This document shows, piece after piece, positions 29,501 to 37,119 of a stretch of 64,000 nucleotides of DNA (its first letter is position 1; each line of letters begins with the position of its first letter). Source of the DNA: Micromonospora carbonacea (lineage in GTDB: Bacteria; Actinomycetota; Actinomycetes; Mycobacteriales; Micromonosporaceae). A program made the position numbers and the translations under genes. Below the pieces are notes generated by a model. It worked only from the letters and a program-made list of their open reading frames with translations, had not been told where the DNA came from and did no database searches. The stretch covers positions 6,058,501-6,122,500 of the forward strand of contig NZ_JACHMZ010000001.1 in assembly GCF_014205165.1 (NCBI RefSeq), written 5' to 3'.

Positions 29501-31009
29501 GGTGCGGGCGGCCTGCCGGGCGAACAGGCCGTGCACCGTCAGGTCGTCGGGCAGGTCGGCCCGGGTGTCGTTGAGCCCCCGGGTGAGCCGGTCCCGCTCG
29601 ACCGGGGGCAGCATCGGGGTCCGCGCGAGCGGCCGGTCGGGCTCGTCGAGGGCGTTGCGGAGCAGCGTGACGACGTGCCGGCCCAGCGCCTCGATCGGGA
29701 AGTCCGCGTCGAACACGTCCGGGGCGTAGTCGAGGTCCACCGTCAGCGGGCCGTCGTCGAAGTCGTTGACGAGGACGGCGAGGGCGTGCCCGTCGTGCAG
29801 CCGGCTGCGCGCCATCGTCTGCTGCTCGACGCCGGGGATCGGCTCCGGGCGCGGCCAGCGCATCCAGGACAGGGTCACGTCGTAGAGCTGCCGGCCGCCG
29901 TCGGGCAGGGCCACGCCGCGCAGCAGGTCGCCCCGGGACACCCCCTGGTGGGCCCAGAGCGCGCGCAGGGTCGTCTGCACCTCGGCGGCCAGGTCCGCCA
30001 GCGGCCGCGCGCCGTCGACCCGGACCGGCAGGGGCAGCTCGTTGGCGAAGTGGCCGACCGTGCGGCGTTCGACGTGGGTCCGGCGGTTGAGCACGGGTAC
30101 GCCGAGCACGACCCGGTCGGTGCGGTGGATCCGGGCGAGGTAGGTGGCGAGGATCGAGGCGACGACGGTGAACGGGGACTCGCCCCGGGCGGTGATCCGG
30201 TCGACCAGGGCCCGGTCGATGGGGAAGCTGTGCCGACCGCCGGCGGCGGGCCGGACGCCGGCCGGGCCGCCGGCACCGGCCGGGTGGCTGTCGCCGGTCG
30301 CGGCGCTGTCGATCGGGCTGTCGCCGGTCGCGGCGCCGTCGACCGGGCCGTCGCCGGCCGGGCCACCGGTCGCGCGGCGCGGGAACAGGGCCGGCGCGAC
30401 GCCCGCCAGCGCGGCGCGGTAGTGCTCGCGGTCCGCTTCCCCGGGTGCCGGCCGCGGGCGCTCGGCCCGGGCGCGGGCCACCGCCAGGTACGACGACGAC
30501 GGCGGTTCCCCGGCGCCCGCCCCGTTGCTCAGGAGGCGGGCGTAGTCCTCGCTGGCCTGCCGCAGCAGCAGCCGCCCGCCCCAGCCGTCGGTCACGAGGT
30601 GATGGGCGTTGAGGTACGCGTAGCTGACCGATTCGCTCTCGACGAGCAGGGCCGATTCGTACATTCGGCTCCGGCGCAGCGGAAACGGGCGGTCGAACGA
30701 CCGGGCCATCCAGGAATGGCAGGCCGCGCGGGGGTCGGCGTCTTCCGAGAAGTCGATGGTGGCAATTACCGGTGGCTCGTCCTCGACCCACTGATATGGC
30801 TCACCGTTCTCTTCCTCGAAACGCAGCCGCAACGCGTCGTTCCGCAGGACGGCCCGTTTCATGCAGGTACGCATGAGGTCGAGGTCGAGGGGCCCGGTGA
30901 ACCGCAGGTATCCCCCGACGTTGAACTGGGGCAGCTCCGGACATAGTCGACCAGCTACCCAGATGTCGGCCTGAACTGTGGTCAACGGTGCCCGGTCGAC
31001 ATTCCTCAC
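23498..31009 (-). CDS. Two-module NRPS (C-A-T-C-A-T-TE)
   Basis: A 2503-aa synthetase. C1 has HHLVTDG at 136-142; A1 spans about 490-995 with FDVSVWE (683-689), NLYGPTE and Lys983; T1 has Ser1058 in GGDSI. C2 has HHVLLDG at 1261-1267; A2 spans about 1575-2115 with FDVSFQE (1811-1817), NQYGPTE and Lys2112; T2 has Ser2167 in GGTSL. The thioesterase has GWSFG (Ser2297), Asp2324 and His2469, so it is intact. The specificity residues of A1 read DVWHVALVDK, close to the serine code; A2 reads DVQIVSQLVK, which I cannot assign. There is no epimerase. C1 has no module before it, so it may load an acyl group. GTG 31009 follows AAGGGG. No MbtH gene is seen. Confidence 0.95.
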   Translation of the reverse strand: MRNVDRAPLTTVQADIWVAGRLCPELPQFNVGGYLRFTGPLDLDLMRTCMKRAVLRNDALRLRFEEENGEPYQWVEDEPPVIATIDFSEDADPRAACHSWMARSFDRPFPLRRSRMYESALLVESESVSYAYLNAHHLVTDGWGGRLLLRQASEDYARLLSNGAGAGEPPSSSYLAVARARAERPRPAPGEADREHYRAALAGVAPALFPRRATGGPAGDGPVDGAATGDSPIDSAATGDSHPAGAGGPAGVRPAAGGRHSFPIDRALVDRITARGESPFTVVASILATYLARIHRTDRVVLGVPVLNRRTHVERRTVGHFANELPLPVRVDGARPLADLAAEVQTTLRALWAHQGVSRGDLLRGVALPDGGRQLYDVTLSWMRWPRPEPIPGVEQQTMARSRLHDGHALAVLVNDFDDGPLTVDLDYAPDVFDADFPIEALGRHVVTLLRNALDEPDRPLARTPMLPPVERDRLTRGLNDTRADLPDDLTVHGLFARQAARTPDRTALVVDGTDETVSYADLDARANQVARALRDAGIGRGDRVAVLADRGPGLLTAILGTLKAGGAYVAVEPDHPPARLRHLLTDSGARVLVVTGDTPPPPVGPGVAVCHLKAMTDRPTAPLEPVADGADLAYVCYTSGSTGRPKGVLIEHRSVVNRLAWMQRRYPLTGDDVLVQKTPVSFDVSVWELFWWALAGARLVLPEPEVRRDPAVLLRTVARQGVSVVHFVPSMLGPFLDLLADDPAARADAAGLRLVFASGEELPPRHVDRFHRLLPAGPPAPRLVNLYGPTEATVDVSHFECRPDPAGRTARVPIGRPIDNIQLYVLGPGDEPQPVGAPGELCIAGIGVARGYLDRPELTAQRFGVDPVTGGRLYRTGDLARWLADGTVEYLGRLDDQVKIRGNRVEPGEVQHALAAVPGVREAVVVARTDPARGTHLVGYYRADADLDPAWLRAQLLHGLPDYLVPALFHRLDRIPLTAHGKLDQAALPDPAAGSATDPAVGPVDGGPPAGAARADAGTGPGPRDEVERTLAAIWARVLGVPSVGIHQDWFAVGGDSILALRVGAEAARHGLHVTVADLVARPTVAALAAHARAAASPAGGQDAPPEPFGLVSHLDRAALGDAQDAFPATRLQLGLLFHGSEREDATAYHDVFRYSLRLPWDEVAFRAAHARLLDRHPVLRSSFDLGGCSEPLQVVHARVTGGLDVADLRDLDAAAADDEVLAHMRQRRRHRYAFDRAPLHLMRVHLLPSGAVDLVFSFHHVLLDGWSVATVVGDLLRTYLRLVGVDIDPPRAAALPSPAAYVVEERRAVDSAATRDFWRARLDGAELTQIEGCRQYEPPGDEGTIIRHVPLPDDLQDRVRGFAAAHGLPVKSVLLAAHCLLLRLYSGAADVTTGLVTHGRPDRPGAELVAGLFLNTVPLRVTPGARTWLELVRQVHGQERECHPHRRYPLHAIVGDRGGEPVFETAFNYVHMHVLTPLLELTEVELLGFDTWEETNFTLLVNVFVSPADRRVSLRVDADGRTLTPAQTDLLIDAYLRILARIVADPQGEPDFGFLAAAPQPAGPPLETPGDVGRRLAAHARNTPDAVAVTFDAPPADAANSAGPPSTAASDGPAAPGGPPQRWTYARLDEMVDRIAVGLLRAGVRPGHLVGIALDRSPEMIAAIYGIARAGAACVPLDVTYPAERIAAMVEQARPARIVTHRRHRGLVGDPATVLDVADLVADPATGGVVADPATGGIVAGPAVTDEAVALPQVTADDLLYVLFTSGSTGVPKGVAMTHGALDNYQAWQIRAASAAVGGTTLQYAPLSFDVSFQEILTTISAGGTLRIIDEDLRRDVPALLRLLDREAVARIFLPYVALQQLAEAAELLGIHPRALRVVISSGEQLRVTAEIRRFLAALPAGAVLENQYGPTETHLVTAYPMTGDPARWPNLPPIGPAIDGVEMHLLDERMRPVPTGVTGELYYGGIQVTRGYHGRPGLTAERCVPNPFGPPGSRLYRTGDLARFLPNGDLIWVARTDTQTKIRGFRVEPLEVEMAVMELAADYPGIREAAVVARRREGVDSYLAAFLVGDPDAVDLADVRGRLRATLPEHLVPARWQWLPAMPLTPSGKRNDRALRELPLDLAEAPRVAPRDRYERVVADIAADLLHLPAVGAHDNLFELGGTSLTAMRLVVMLEKRFGVAVPVSAFVATPTVAGVAALLRSGGADLTFDPLVPIRARGDQRPLFLVHPLGGNVLCYVPLARHLGADQPLYALQAAGVDAGTEPLRTVPELAAAYLDAIRRIQPDGPYVIGGWSFGGVVAFEMARQLRDSGARVDRLILLDPIARRPGDPVPVADDVLLDWFFWELMRLGHDGPPARGVPAELTTPEAKLDFIASRAGESGVLRPGSTRGSVRRLFAVFRANWEAIISYRPEVVDQDITLLRAADPLPAVLKPMHDLAGTLHLDPRNGWGELTTGRVDVIDVPGDHLVLMDEPYVAEVGRRITGLLAGDAPARRPVGDAR

Positions 31010-31312
31010 TGCTCACCCCTTACGACTGCACCGCACGACCGACGCACCGTCACATGACAATATTGATCGACTTTCGTCGCTGCCATGGCGCTGGACAGTA
31101 CCGGAGGAGCGACGTTTACGTCAGCGAGTTCGGCACCTTCACATCGAATTCTCATGCAAAGAAAGACGTCGTTGCGCCGACGTCTCCGGCTAGGGTATAA
31201 GTGTTTTTCGAGATCACCTCGGCAAATCCCCCGCGCCGATAGGAATTGACGCGCCCGTGGCCACGATGGGAATTGCGCGGGCGTCCGACATGGCCGATGG
31301 CGGGAGGTTCGG
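31010..31312. promoter_or_regulatory. Divergent NRPS / P450 promoter region
   Basis: This 303-nt gene-free stretch is clearly more AT-rich than its surroundings. For the NRPS, TATTGT on the minus strand (within AATATTG near 31058-31065) is a fair -10. For the P450, TATAAG near 31196-31201 lies 18 nt after TTGCGC (31172-31177). The P450 leader is about 100 nt with GGGAGG before the GTG. GACGT-TT-ACGTC (31112-31123) is a second small dyad. Confidence 0.55.
31164..31185. promoter_or_regulatory. Candidate operator AGACGTCG-N6-CGACGTCT
   Basis: A perfect 8-bp inverted repeat whose 6-nt spacer is the TTGCGC -35 of the predicted P450 promoter. A repressor bound here would block that promoter. No cognate regulator is identifiable; the AfsR-like SARP in the cluster binds direct, not inverted, repeats. 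Confidence 0.55.
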
Positions 31313-32620
31313 GTGGAGCTGACCAGACCGGGGACCCTGCTGCGCTGGGTCGACCGGCACGGCCTGGCCCGGCTCGGCATCAGCGCCGCCGCCCGCCGGG
31401 GCGACGCGCAGGCCCGCCTCTTCTTCGACCCGGCGATCCGCGCCGACCCGTACCCGTTCTACCGGGAGGTCCGCGAGGCCGGCGCGCTGGTCCGGGGCCG
31501 GCTCATGTGGAGCACCACCCGGCACGACGCGGTCGTCGCGGTGCTGCGCGGCGAGGCGTTCAGCAGCGACCCCGGCTCGCTGCCGGCGCCCGGCCCGCTC
31601 GCGGTGCTGCGCCGCCTCGGCCGCCGGGGCCGGCCCATCGGGCCGGCGGACCCGCCCTCGATGCTGGTCGTCGACCCGCCGGCACACACCCGCTACCGCC
31701 GCCTGGTCGCCAAGGTCTTCACCCCTCGGGCCATCGAGGGGTTGCGGCCCCGGATCGAGCGGCACGCCGCGGCCCTGCTCGACGGCCTGGCCCCGGACGC
31801 GGCCGGCGCCGTGGAGGTCGTCGGGCGCTACGCGAGCCTGCTGCCGCTCACCGTGATCGCGGAGATCCTCGGCGTGCCGCAACACCTGCGGCAGCGGTTC
31901 CTGGCCTGGGGCGAGGCCGCCACCCCGACACTCGACCTCGGGCTGACGCTGCGGGAATACCGTGCCGCCGAGGCCGCCATCGGGCAGCTCAACGGTTGGC
32001 TGCGCGGGCACTTCGCCCGGCTGCGCGCCGACCCCGGCGACGACCTGCTCAGCCGCCTCGTGCACCTCGACAGCGACGGCGAGCGGCTCACCGAGGACGA
32101 GCTGCTGGCCATCGCCGGCCTGCTGCTGGTGGCCGGGTTCGAGACCACGGTCAACCTGCTCGGCACGGGCATCCACCTGCTCATCCGCCATCCCGACCAG
32201 CTCGCGGAGCTGCGCGGGCGGCCCGACGGGTGGGCCAACGCGGTGGAGGAGATCCTGCGCTACGACTCGCCCGCCCAGACCACCGCCCGCTACTGCCTCG
32301 CCGACACGGAGGTGGCCGGCGTGCGGGTGCGTGCCGGGGAGGTCGTCGTGCCGATGATGGGTGGCGCGAACCGGGACCCGGCCGTCTTCGCCGACCCGGA
32401 CCGCTTCGACGTCACCCGCGCCAACGCCCGCGACCACCTCTCGTTCTCCAGCGGGGTGCACTACTGCCTCGGCGCGGCGCTCGCCCGGATGGAGGGCCAG
32501 CTCGGGCTGCGCGCGTTCTTCGAGCGTTACCCCGACGCGGCGCTGGCCGGGACGCCGCGCCGCCGCGCGACCCGGGTGCTGCGCGGATACGACCAGCTGC
32601 CGGTACGGCTCCGGCCGTAG
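31313..32620 (+). CDS. Cytochrome P450
   Basis: A 435-aa soluble bacterial P450. The I-helix reads LLVAGFETTVNLLG, the K-helix EEILRYDSP carries ExxR, and the haem loop FSSGVHYCLGAALAR holds the axial Cys. GTG 31313 has GGGAGG 8 nt upstream. It leads a two-gene operon with a glycosyltransferase (11-nt gap), divergent from the NRPS, so hydroxylation of the NRPS product followed by glycosylation is a natural inference. Ferredoxin partners are not in the window. Confidence 0.95.
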   Translation: MELTRPGTLLRWVDRHGLARLGISAAARRGDAQARLFFDPAIRADPYPFYREVREAGALVRGRLMWSTTRHDAVVAVLRGEAFSSDPGSLPAPGPLAVLRRLGRRGRPIGPADPPSMLVVDPPAHTRYRRLVAKVFTPRAIEGLRPRIERHAAALLDGLAPDAAGAVEVVGRYASLLPLTVIAEILGVPQHLRQRFLAWGEAATPTLDLGLTLREYRAAEAAIGQLNGWLRGHFARLRADPGDDLLSRLVHLDSDGERLTEDELLAIAGLLLVAGFETTVNLLGTGIHLLIRHPDQLAELRGRPDGWANAVEEILRYDSPAQTTARYCLADTEVAGVRVRAGEVVVPMMGGANRDPAVFADPDRFDVTRANARDHLSFSSGVHYCLGAALARMEGQLGLRAFFERYPDAALAGTPRRRATRVLRGYDQLPVRLRP

Positions 32621-32631
32621 GAGGGACACCC

Positions 32632-33975
32632 ATGCGCTCCGTCCTCTTCGCCAGCCCCGCGCACCCGGGGCAGCTCAACCCCCTGCTCGCCATCGCCGGG
32701 GAGCTGTCCCGGCGCGGCGAGCCGGGCCTGTGGTTCGCCGCCGAGGAGGAGGCGCGGGACCGGGTGGCGGCCCACGCCACCGGCAGCCCGCTGCGCTTCC
32801 GTTCCACCGGCGACACCGTGCTCCGCGTCGACGACGAGCTCTATGCGGCGATGACCCGGGGGCCGATGACCACCGCGGGCCTGGTCGCCCTCGCCCGGCA
32901 GATCCGGATCCCCGAGGTGGCCGACCGGGTCCGGGCGCGGACCCTCGAACAGATCGACGAGATCCGGCCCTCGCTGATGGTGATCGACATGCTGAACCTG
33001 GGCGCGCTCGACGCGGCGCTGGCCCGGGGCGTGCCATACGTGCTGAGCCTGGCGTTCCCGCCCAGCAACGTCTACCTGAGCCGGCTGCCGTGGGACTACC
33101 CGACGCCCACCTCGGGGTTGCCCCGCCGGCTGGGCCCCCGGCAGCGCTGGACCAACCTGACCTTCCGCGCCCGCCTGCGGCTGTCGCTGCTGCGCGCGCT
33201 CGCCGGACAGGCCCGGCACCGCCGCGCCCAGCGGATCGACAACGCGTTCGGCGACCCCGAGAAATACAGCGCCGCCGCGACGGCCGTCTTCGGCTACACG
33301 GTGTTCGGGCTGGAATACCCCTTCCCCGCGCCGGAACACCTGCACCTGTTCGGCCCGATGGTGCCGCTCCGCGACCCCGCCCCGGGCGAGAGCCCGTCAG
33401 GCGGTCCGGGGCAGGGCGGGGAGCTGACCGGCTGGCTCGACCGGCAGACCTCGGTCGTCTACGCCTGCCTCGGCACCCTGGCCCGGCTCACCGGCCCGCA
33501 GGTGCGCGCCTTCGCCGAGGCGCTGGCCGCGATCGGGCCCGAGCACCAGGTGCTGTGGAAGCTGCCCGCCGCGCAGCGGCACCTGCTGCCCGGCCCGCTG
33601 CCGCCGCACGTACGGATCGAGGAGTGGATCCCGTCCCAGCTCGACGTGCTGGCCCACCCGAACGTCCGGGCGTTCGTCTGCCACGGCGGGGCCAACGGCT
33701 TCCACGAGGGCGTCCACTTCGGACAGCCGATGCTGATGACCCCGTTCTGGCTGGACTGCTACGACGTCGCGGCCCGCGCGGTCGACGTCGGGGTCGGGCT
33801 GGCGCTCGACCGCCCACCGCACGTCGACGCAAGCGAGGTCGCCGGGAAGCTGCGCCGGCTGCTCACCGAGGAGAGCTTCCGGGAACGCAGCCGGCACTGG
33901 GGCGAGCAGTGCCGCCGGGCCGGCGGGGTGGGCCGGGCCGCCGACCTGGTGCTAAAGCTCGCCGCCAGTCACTGA
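32632..33975 (+). CDS. GT1-family glycosyltransferase
   Basis: A 447-aa GT-B enzyme of the UGT/macrolide type. The N-terminal domain starts LFASPAHPGQLNPLLAIA with an early acceptor-side His, and the C-terminal domain has the donor-binding stretch HPNVRAFVCHGGANGFHEGV. An unusual feature is a basic segment around residues 165-205. It follows the P450 by 11 nt behind GGAGGG. Transfer of a sugar to the hydroxylated NRPS product is inferred; no sugar-biosynthesis genes are present. Its last 24 bp overlap the 3' end of the convergent SARP gene. Confidence 0.9.
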   Translation: MRSVLFASPAHPGQLNPLLAIAGELSRRGEPGLWFAAEEEARDRVAAHATGSPLRFRSTGDTVLRVDDELYAAMTRGPMTTAGLVALARQIRIPEVADRVRARTLEQIDEIRPSLMVIDMLNLGALDAALARGVPYVLSLAFPPSNVYLSRLPWDYPTPTSGLPRRLGPRQRWTNLTFRARLRLSLLRALAGQARHRRAQRIDNAFGDPEKYSAAATAVFGYTVFGLEYPFPAPEHLHLFGPMVPLRDPAPGESPSGGPGQGGELTGWLDRQTSVVYACLGTLARLTGPQVRAFAEALAAIGPEHQVLWKLPAAQRHLLPGPLPPHVRIEEWIPSQLDVLAHPNVRAFVCHGGANGFHEGVHFGQPMLMTPFWLDCYDVAARAVDVGVGLALDRPPHVDASEVAGKLRRLLTEESFRERSRHWGEQCRRAGGVGRAADLVLKLAASH

Positions 33976-36933
33976 CGCCGCCGCCGCGCCCGCCGGGGCA
34001 CCCGCCGCCGCCGCGGCGACCGGGCCGGCGGCCGGGGAGCCGGTCGCCGGGTCGGCGAGCTTCGCCCGGGGCCGGTCGGCGTCCGGGTGGCGCAGCTCGT
34101 CGAAGATCGCCAACGCCTCCCGCCACGCCCGGCGGGCGGCGGCGAGGTCACCGGCAGCCCGCAGGCTGTCGCCCAGGTTGTCCAGCACCTCCGCCTCGTC
34201 GTACCGGTCGCCGAGTTCCCGGTGCAGCGCCAGCGCCCGCCGGTAGCAGTCCGCGGCCCGGTCGTGGTCGCCGAGGCCGTGCTGCACGTAGCCGAGGCTG
34301 TCCCAGGTCAGCGCCGCGCCGTGCCGGTCGCCGTTCTCCTCGTGCAGGCGCAGGGCCGCCTGGCAGCAGCGCAGCGCCGGCTCCGGTTCGCCGAGCCGGG
34401 CGTGCATCCAGCCCAGGTTGTTGAGCGCCTTGGCCTGCCCGACCCGGTAGCCGGCGGCCCGGTACAGGTCGAGGGCCAGCCGGGTCTCGTCCAGCGCGGC
34501 CCGCAGCCGGCCCTGCCGCGCCAGCACCCAGCTCACCCCGAGGTGCGTGTGCGCCCGGCCGGTGTCGTCGCCCAGCTCCCGGTAGAGCTCCAGGTCGCGG
34601 CGGTAGTGCCGGTGCGCCGCCTCGTGGTCGCCCGACCAGGTGCAGGCGATGGCCAGCCCCCGGTGCGCCAGGGCCTGCCCGGCCAGGTCCCCCCGGCGCA
34701 GCGCCGCCGCCAGGGCGGTTCGCTGCGCGGCGGCCAGCTCGGGCCAGTGCCCGCTGCGGTCGAGGTACGTGGTGAGGGCCGCCGCCAGCGTCCACGCGTG
34801 CCGGTCCAGGCCGGTGGCCGCCGTCTGCTCCACGCAGGCCAGCAGGACGTGGTGCTCGGCGGCGAACCAACCGGTCGCCCAGGCGTGGTCCGGCCGGTCG
34901 CCCACCGTCACCCCCGGCTCCGGCGGCGGCAGCGCGGCGGGTCGGGCCAGCCGGTACGGGTCGAGCAGGTGGTCCGCCGCGTGCGAGGCGTGCAGGTAGT
35001 GGTCGAACAGGCGACGCCGGGCGGCCTCCCGTTCCGCCTCGGGGTCGAGCCCGTGGCACAGCTCCGACGCGTACGCGCGGAGCAGGTCGTGCATCGCGTA
35101 CCGGCCGGGGGTGCGCTCGGTGAGCAGGTTCACCCGGGCCAGCCCGGCCAGCAGCGGGCCGACCCGGGCCGGCGGCAGGCCGGTCAGGCTGGCCACCGCC
35201 GGCCGTGCCGCGTCGGGACCCGGGTGCAGCCCGAGCAGCCGGAACAGCCGGGCCGAGTCGGCGTCCAACGCCCGGTACGACCAGGAGAAGACCGCCCGCA
35301 CGTCGGTCGCGGGGTCGCCGGTGGCCAGCGCGGTGAGCCGGTCCGGGTCGGTGTCCCGCAGCTCGGCGGCGAGCGCCGCCAGCGGCGCGTCGGGCTGCCC
35401 GACGGCCCGCGCCGCCACGATGGCCAGGGCCAGCGGCAGGCCCGCGCACCGGCGGACGATCTCGTCCCGCGCCGCCGGCTCGCGGTCGGCGCGGGCCCGG
35501 CCGAGCCGGCGGCCCAGCAGTTCCCGCGCCTCGGCCGGCGGGAGCAGGTCCAGCGCGACCGGGTGGGCCCCGTCGCTGACCACCAGGCCGGTGAGCCGGT
35601 TGCGGCTGGTCACCACGACCAGGCTGCCCGGCGAGCCCGGCAGCAGGGGGCGCACCTGGCCGTCGTCGCGGGCGTTGTCGAGCAGCACCAGGACACGCCG
35701 GTCGGCGAGCAGCGTCCGGAACAGCGCGGCCTGCCCGGGCAGGTCGGTGGGCACCCGCTGGGGCGGCACGTGCAGCGCCTCCAGGAAGCCGCGCAGCGCC
35801 TCGCCCGGCGGGACGGCCCGGCCGTCGAGGTCGAACCCGCGCAGGTTGACGTAGAGCTGCCCGTCCGGGAAGCGGTGCGCGACCCGGTGCGCCCAGTGCA
35901 CCGCCAGGGTGGTCTTGCCGACCCCGGCGGTGCCGGCGATCGCGGAGATCACCACCGCCCGGCCCGCCCCGCCGTCCCGGCCGGCGTCCGCCGCGTCGGC
36001 GGGCAGCAGGGCGTCCAGTTGCCGCAGCGCCGCCGCCCGCCCGGTGAACCAGGCGGGCTGGCCGGGCAGTTGCGTCGGGGTCGGCCCGGCGGGCGGGGGC
36101 TCCGGGGGCGCGGGCCGGGCGGGCGGCAGCTCCGGGGGCGGTTCCGGGGACGCCGGCCCGGGCGGCGGCGGTTCCGGGGGCGCGGACCCGTCCGGCCACT
36201 GCCCCCGCAGCACCCGCAGGTGGGCCCGGCTCAGCTCCGGGCCGGGCTCCACGCCCAGCTCGTCGACGAGGCGACGGCGGGTCTCGACGTAGAGCCGCAG
36301 CGCGGCGGCCCGCTGGCCGCAGCCGGCCAGGGCGAGCAGGTAGCCGGTCACCAGGGGCTCCCGCAGCGGATGCGCGGTCACCAGGGGGCGCAGGGTCCGC
36401 GCGATCGCGGCGAACCGGCCGAGGCCGAGCTCCACGGCGGCCAGCCGCTCGCAGGCGAGCAGCCGCTGTTCGTCCAGGTCGGTGGCGGCGGCGTCGACGA
36501 AGGCCCCGGCCGCCCCGGCCAGCGCCGGCCCGCGCCACAGCGCCAGGCCCGCGCGCAGCAGCCGCGCCGCCTCCCCCGGCCGGCCCGCCGCCTCCTCGGC
36601 CCGGGCCCGCTCGACCGCCGCCGTGAACTCGGTCAGGTCCAGCTCCGTCCCGCGCACGGTGAGCCGGTAGCCCCCGCCCTGGGTGACCAGGAGGTCGCCC
36701 GCGCCCGCGTCCCGCAGGGCCGACCGGATCCGGGACACGCAGACCTGCACCTGGTTACGGGCGCTGGTCGGCGGCTCGTCGGCCCAGAGCGCTGCCACGA
36801 GCTGCCCGGCGGGCACCAGCCGGTCGGCGTTGAGGAGCAGCAGCGCGAGCACCGCGCGTTGCTGTGGACGGTCGATGGCGAGGACCCGGCCCCCGGCGGT
36901 CGCCTGGACAGGGCCAAGGAGGGACCACCGCAT
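33952..36933 (-). CDS. AfsR-type SARP regulator
   Basis: A 993-aa transcriptional activator. Residues 1-95 form the OmpR-like winged helix, about 100-245 the BTAD domain, a Pro-rich linker follows at about 250-290, then an NB-ARC ATPase with GTAGVGKTT, and C-terminal TPR repeats from about 720. This is the full AfsR architecture. ATG 36933 has GAGGAAAG upstream. It closes the biosynthetic cluster and is the likely pathway regulator. The divergent gene at 37120 has 11-bp-spaced direct repeats in its promoter (36999-37029), matching SARP operators. A -10 for this gene itself (TAGACT, minus) lies at 36968-36973. Confidence 0.93.
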   Translation of the reverse strand: MRWSLLGPVQATAGGRVLAIDRPQQRAVLALLLLNADRLVPAGQLVAALWADEPPTSARNQVQVCVSRIRSALRDAGAGDLLVTQGGGYRLTVRGTELDLTEFTAAVERARAEEAAGRPGEAARLLRAGLALWRGPALAGAAGAFVDAAATDLDEQRLLACERLAAVELGLGRFAAIARTLRPLVTAHPLREPLVTGYLLALAGCGQRAAALRLYVETRRRLVDELGVEPGPELSRAHLRVLRGQWPDGSAPPEPPPPGPASPEPPPELPPARPAPPEPPPAGPTPTQLPGQPAWFTGRAAALRQLDALLPADAADAGRDGGAGRAVVISAIAGTAGVGKTTLAVHWAHRVAHRFPDGQLYVNLRGFDLDGRAVPPGEALRGFLEALHVPPQRVPTDLPGQAALFRTLLADRRVLVLLDNARDDGQVRPLLPGSPGSLVVVTSRNRLTGLVVSDGAHPVALDLLPPAEARELLGRRLGRARADREPAARDEIVRRCAGLPLALAIVAARAVGQPDAPLAALAAELRDTDPDRLTALATGDPATDVRAVFSWSYRALDADSARLFRLLGLHPGPDAARPAVASLTGLPPARVGPLLAGLARVNLLTERTPGRYAMHDLLRAYASELCHGLDPEAEREAARRRLFDHYLHASHAADHLLDPYRLARPAALPPPEPGVTVGDRPDHAWATGWFAAEHHVLLACVEQTAATGLDRHAWTLAAALTTYLDRSGHWPELAAAQRTALAAALRRGDLAGQALAHRGLAIACTWSGDHEAAHRHYRRDLELYRELGDDTGRAHTHLGVSWVLARQGRLRAALDETRLALDLYRAAGYRVGQAKALNNLGWMHARLGEPEPALRCCQAALRLHEENGDRHGAALTWDSLGYVQHGLGDHDRAADCYRRALALHRELGDRYDEAEVLDNLGDSLRAAGDLAAARRAWREALAIFDELRHPDADRPRAKLADPATGSPAAGPVAAAAAGAPAGAAAASVTGGEL

Positions 36934-36998
36934 GGCTTTCCTCGTCGGTCGTGATCGGACGACCACAGTCTATGGACGGCGGGGCCGGCGCGGCCGGC

Positions 36999-37042
36999 GA
37001 CAAGCGGTCGGAAAGCGGACGACAAGCGGGTTCGCCCAGGCT
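36999..37042 (+). promoter_or_regulatory. SARP-type direct repeats and -10 (CAGGCT)
   Basis: GACAAGCGG (36999), GGAAAGCGG (37010) and GACAAGCGG (37021) start exactly 11 bp apart, one helical turn. The last ends 7 bp before CAGGCT (37037-37042), a fair -10 for the secreted protein gene. SARP activators bind such repeats in place of a -35. Confidence 0.65.
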
Positions 37043-37119
37043 CTCCCCATCCGCCGCCACCACGGTCCGGCGGGAGGCCGGCCGGCACGACGCCGGCCAC
37101 GGTGGACAGGGAGAGCGAC

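Noticed and set aside
23603..30946. A 2447-codon open frame on the plus strand opposite the NRPS gene
   Set aside because: It is the usual antisense shadow of a very GC-rich gene: low-complexity Gly/Val/Arg-rich product, no domains, while the minus strand shows a complete NRPS.
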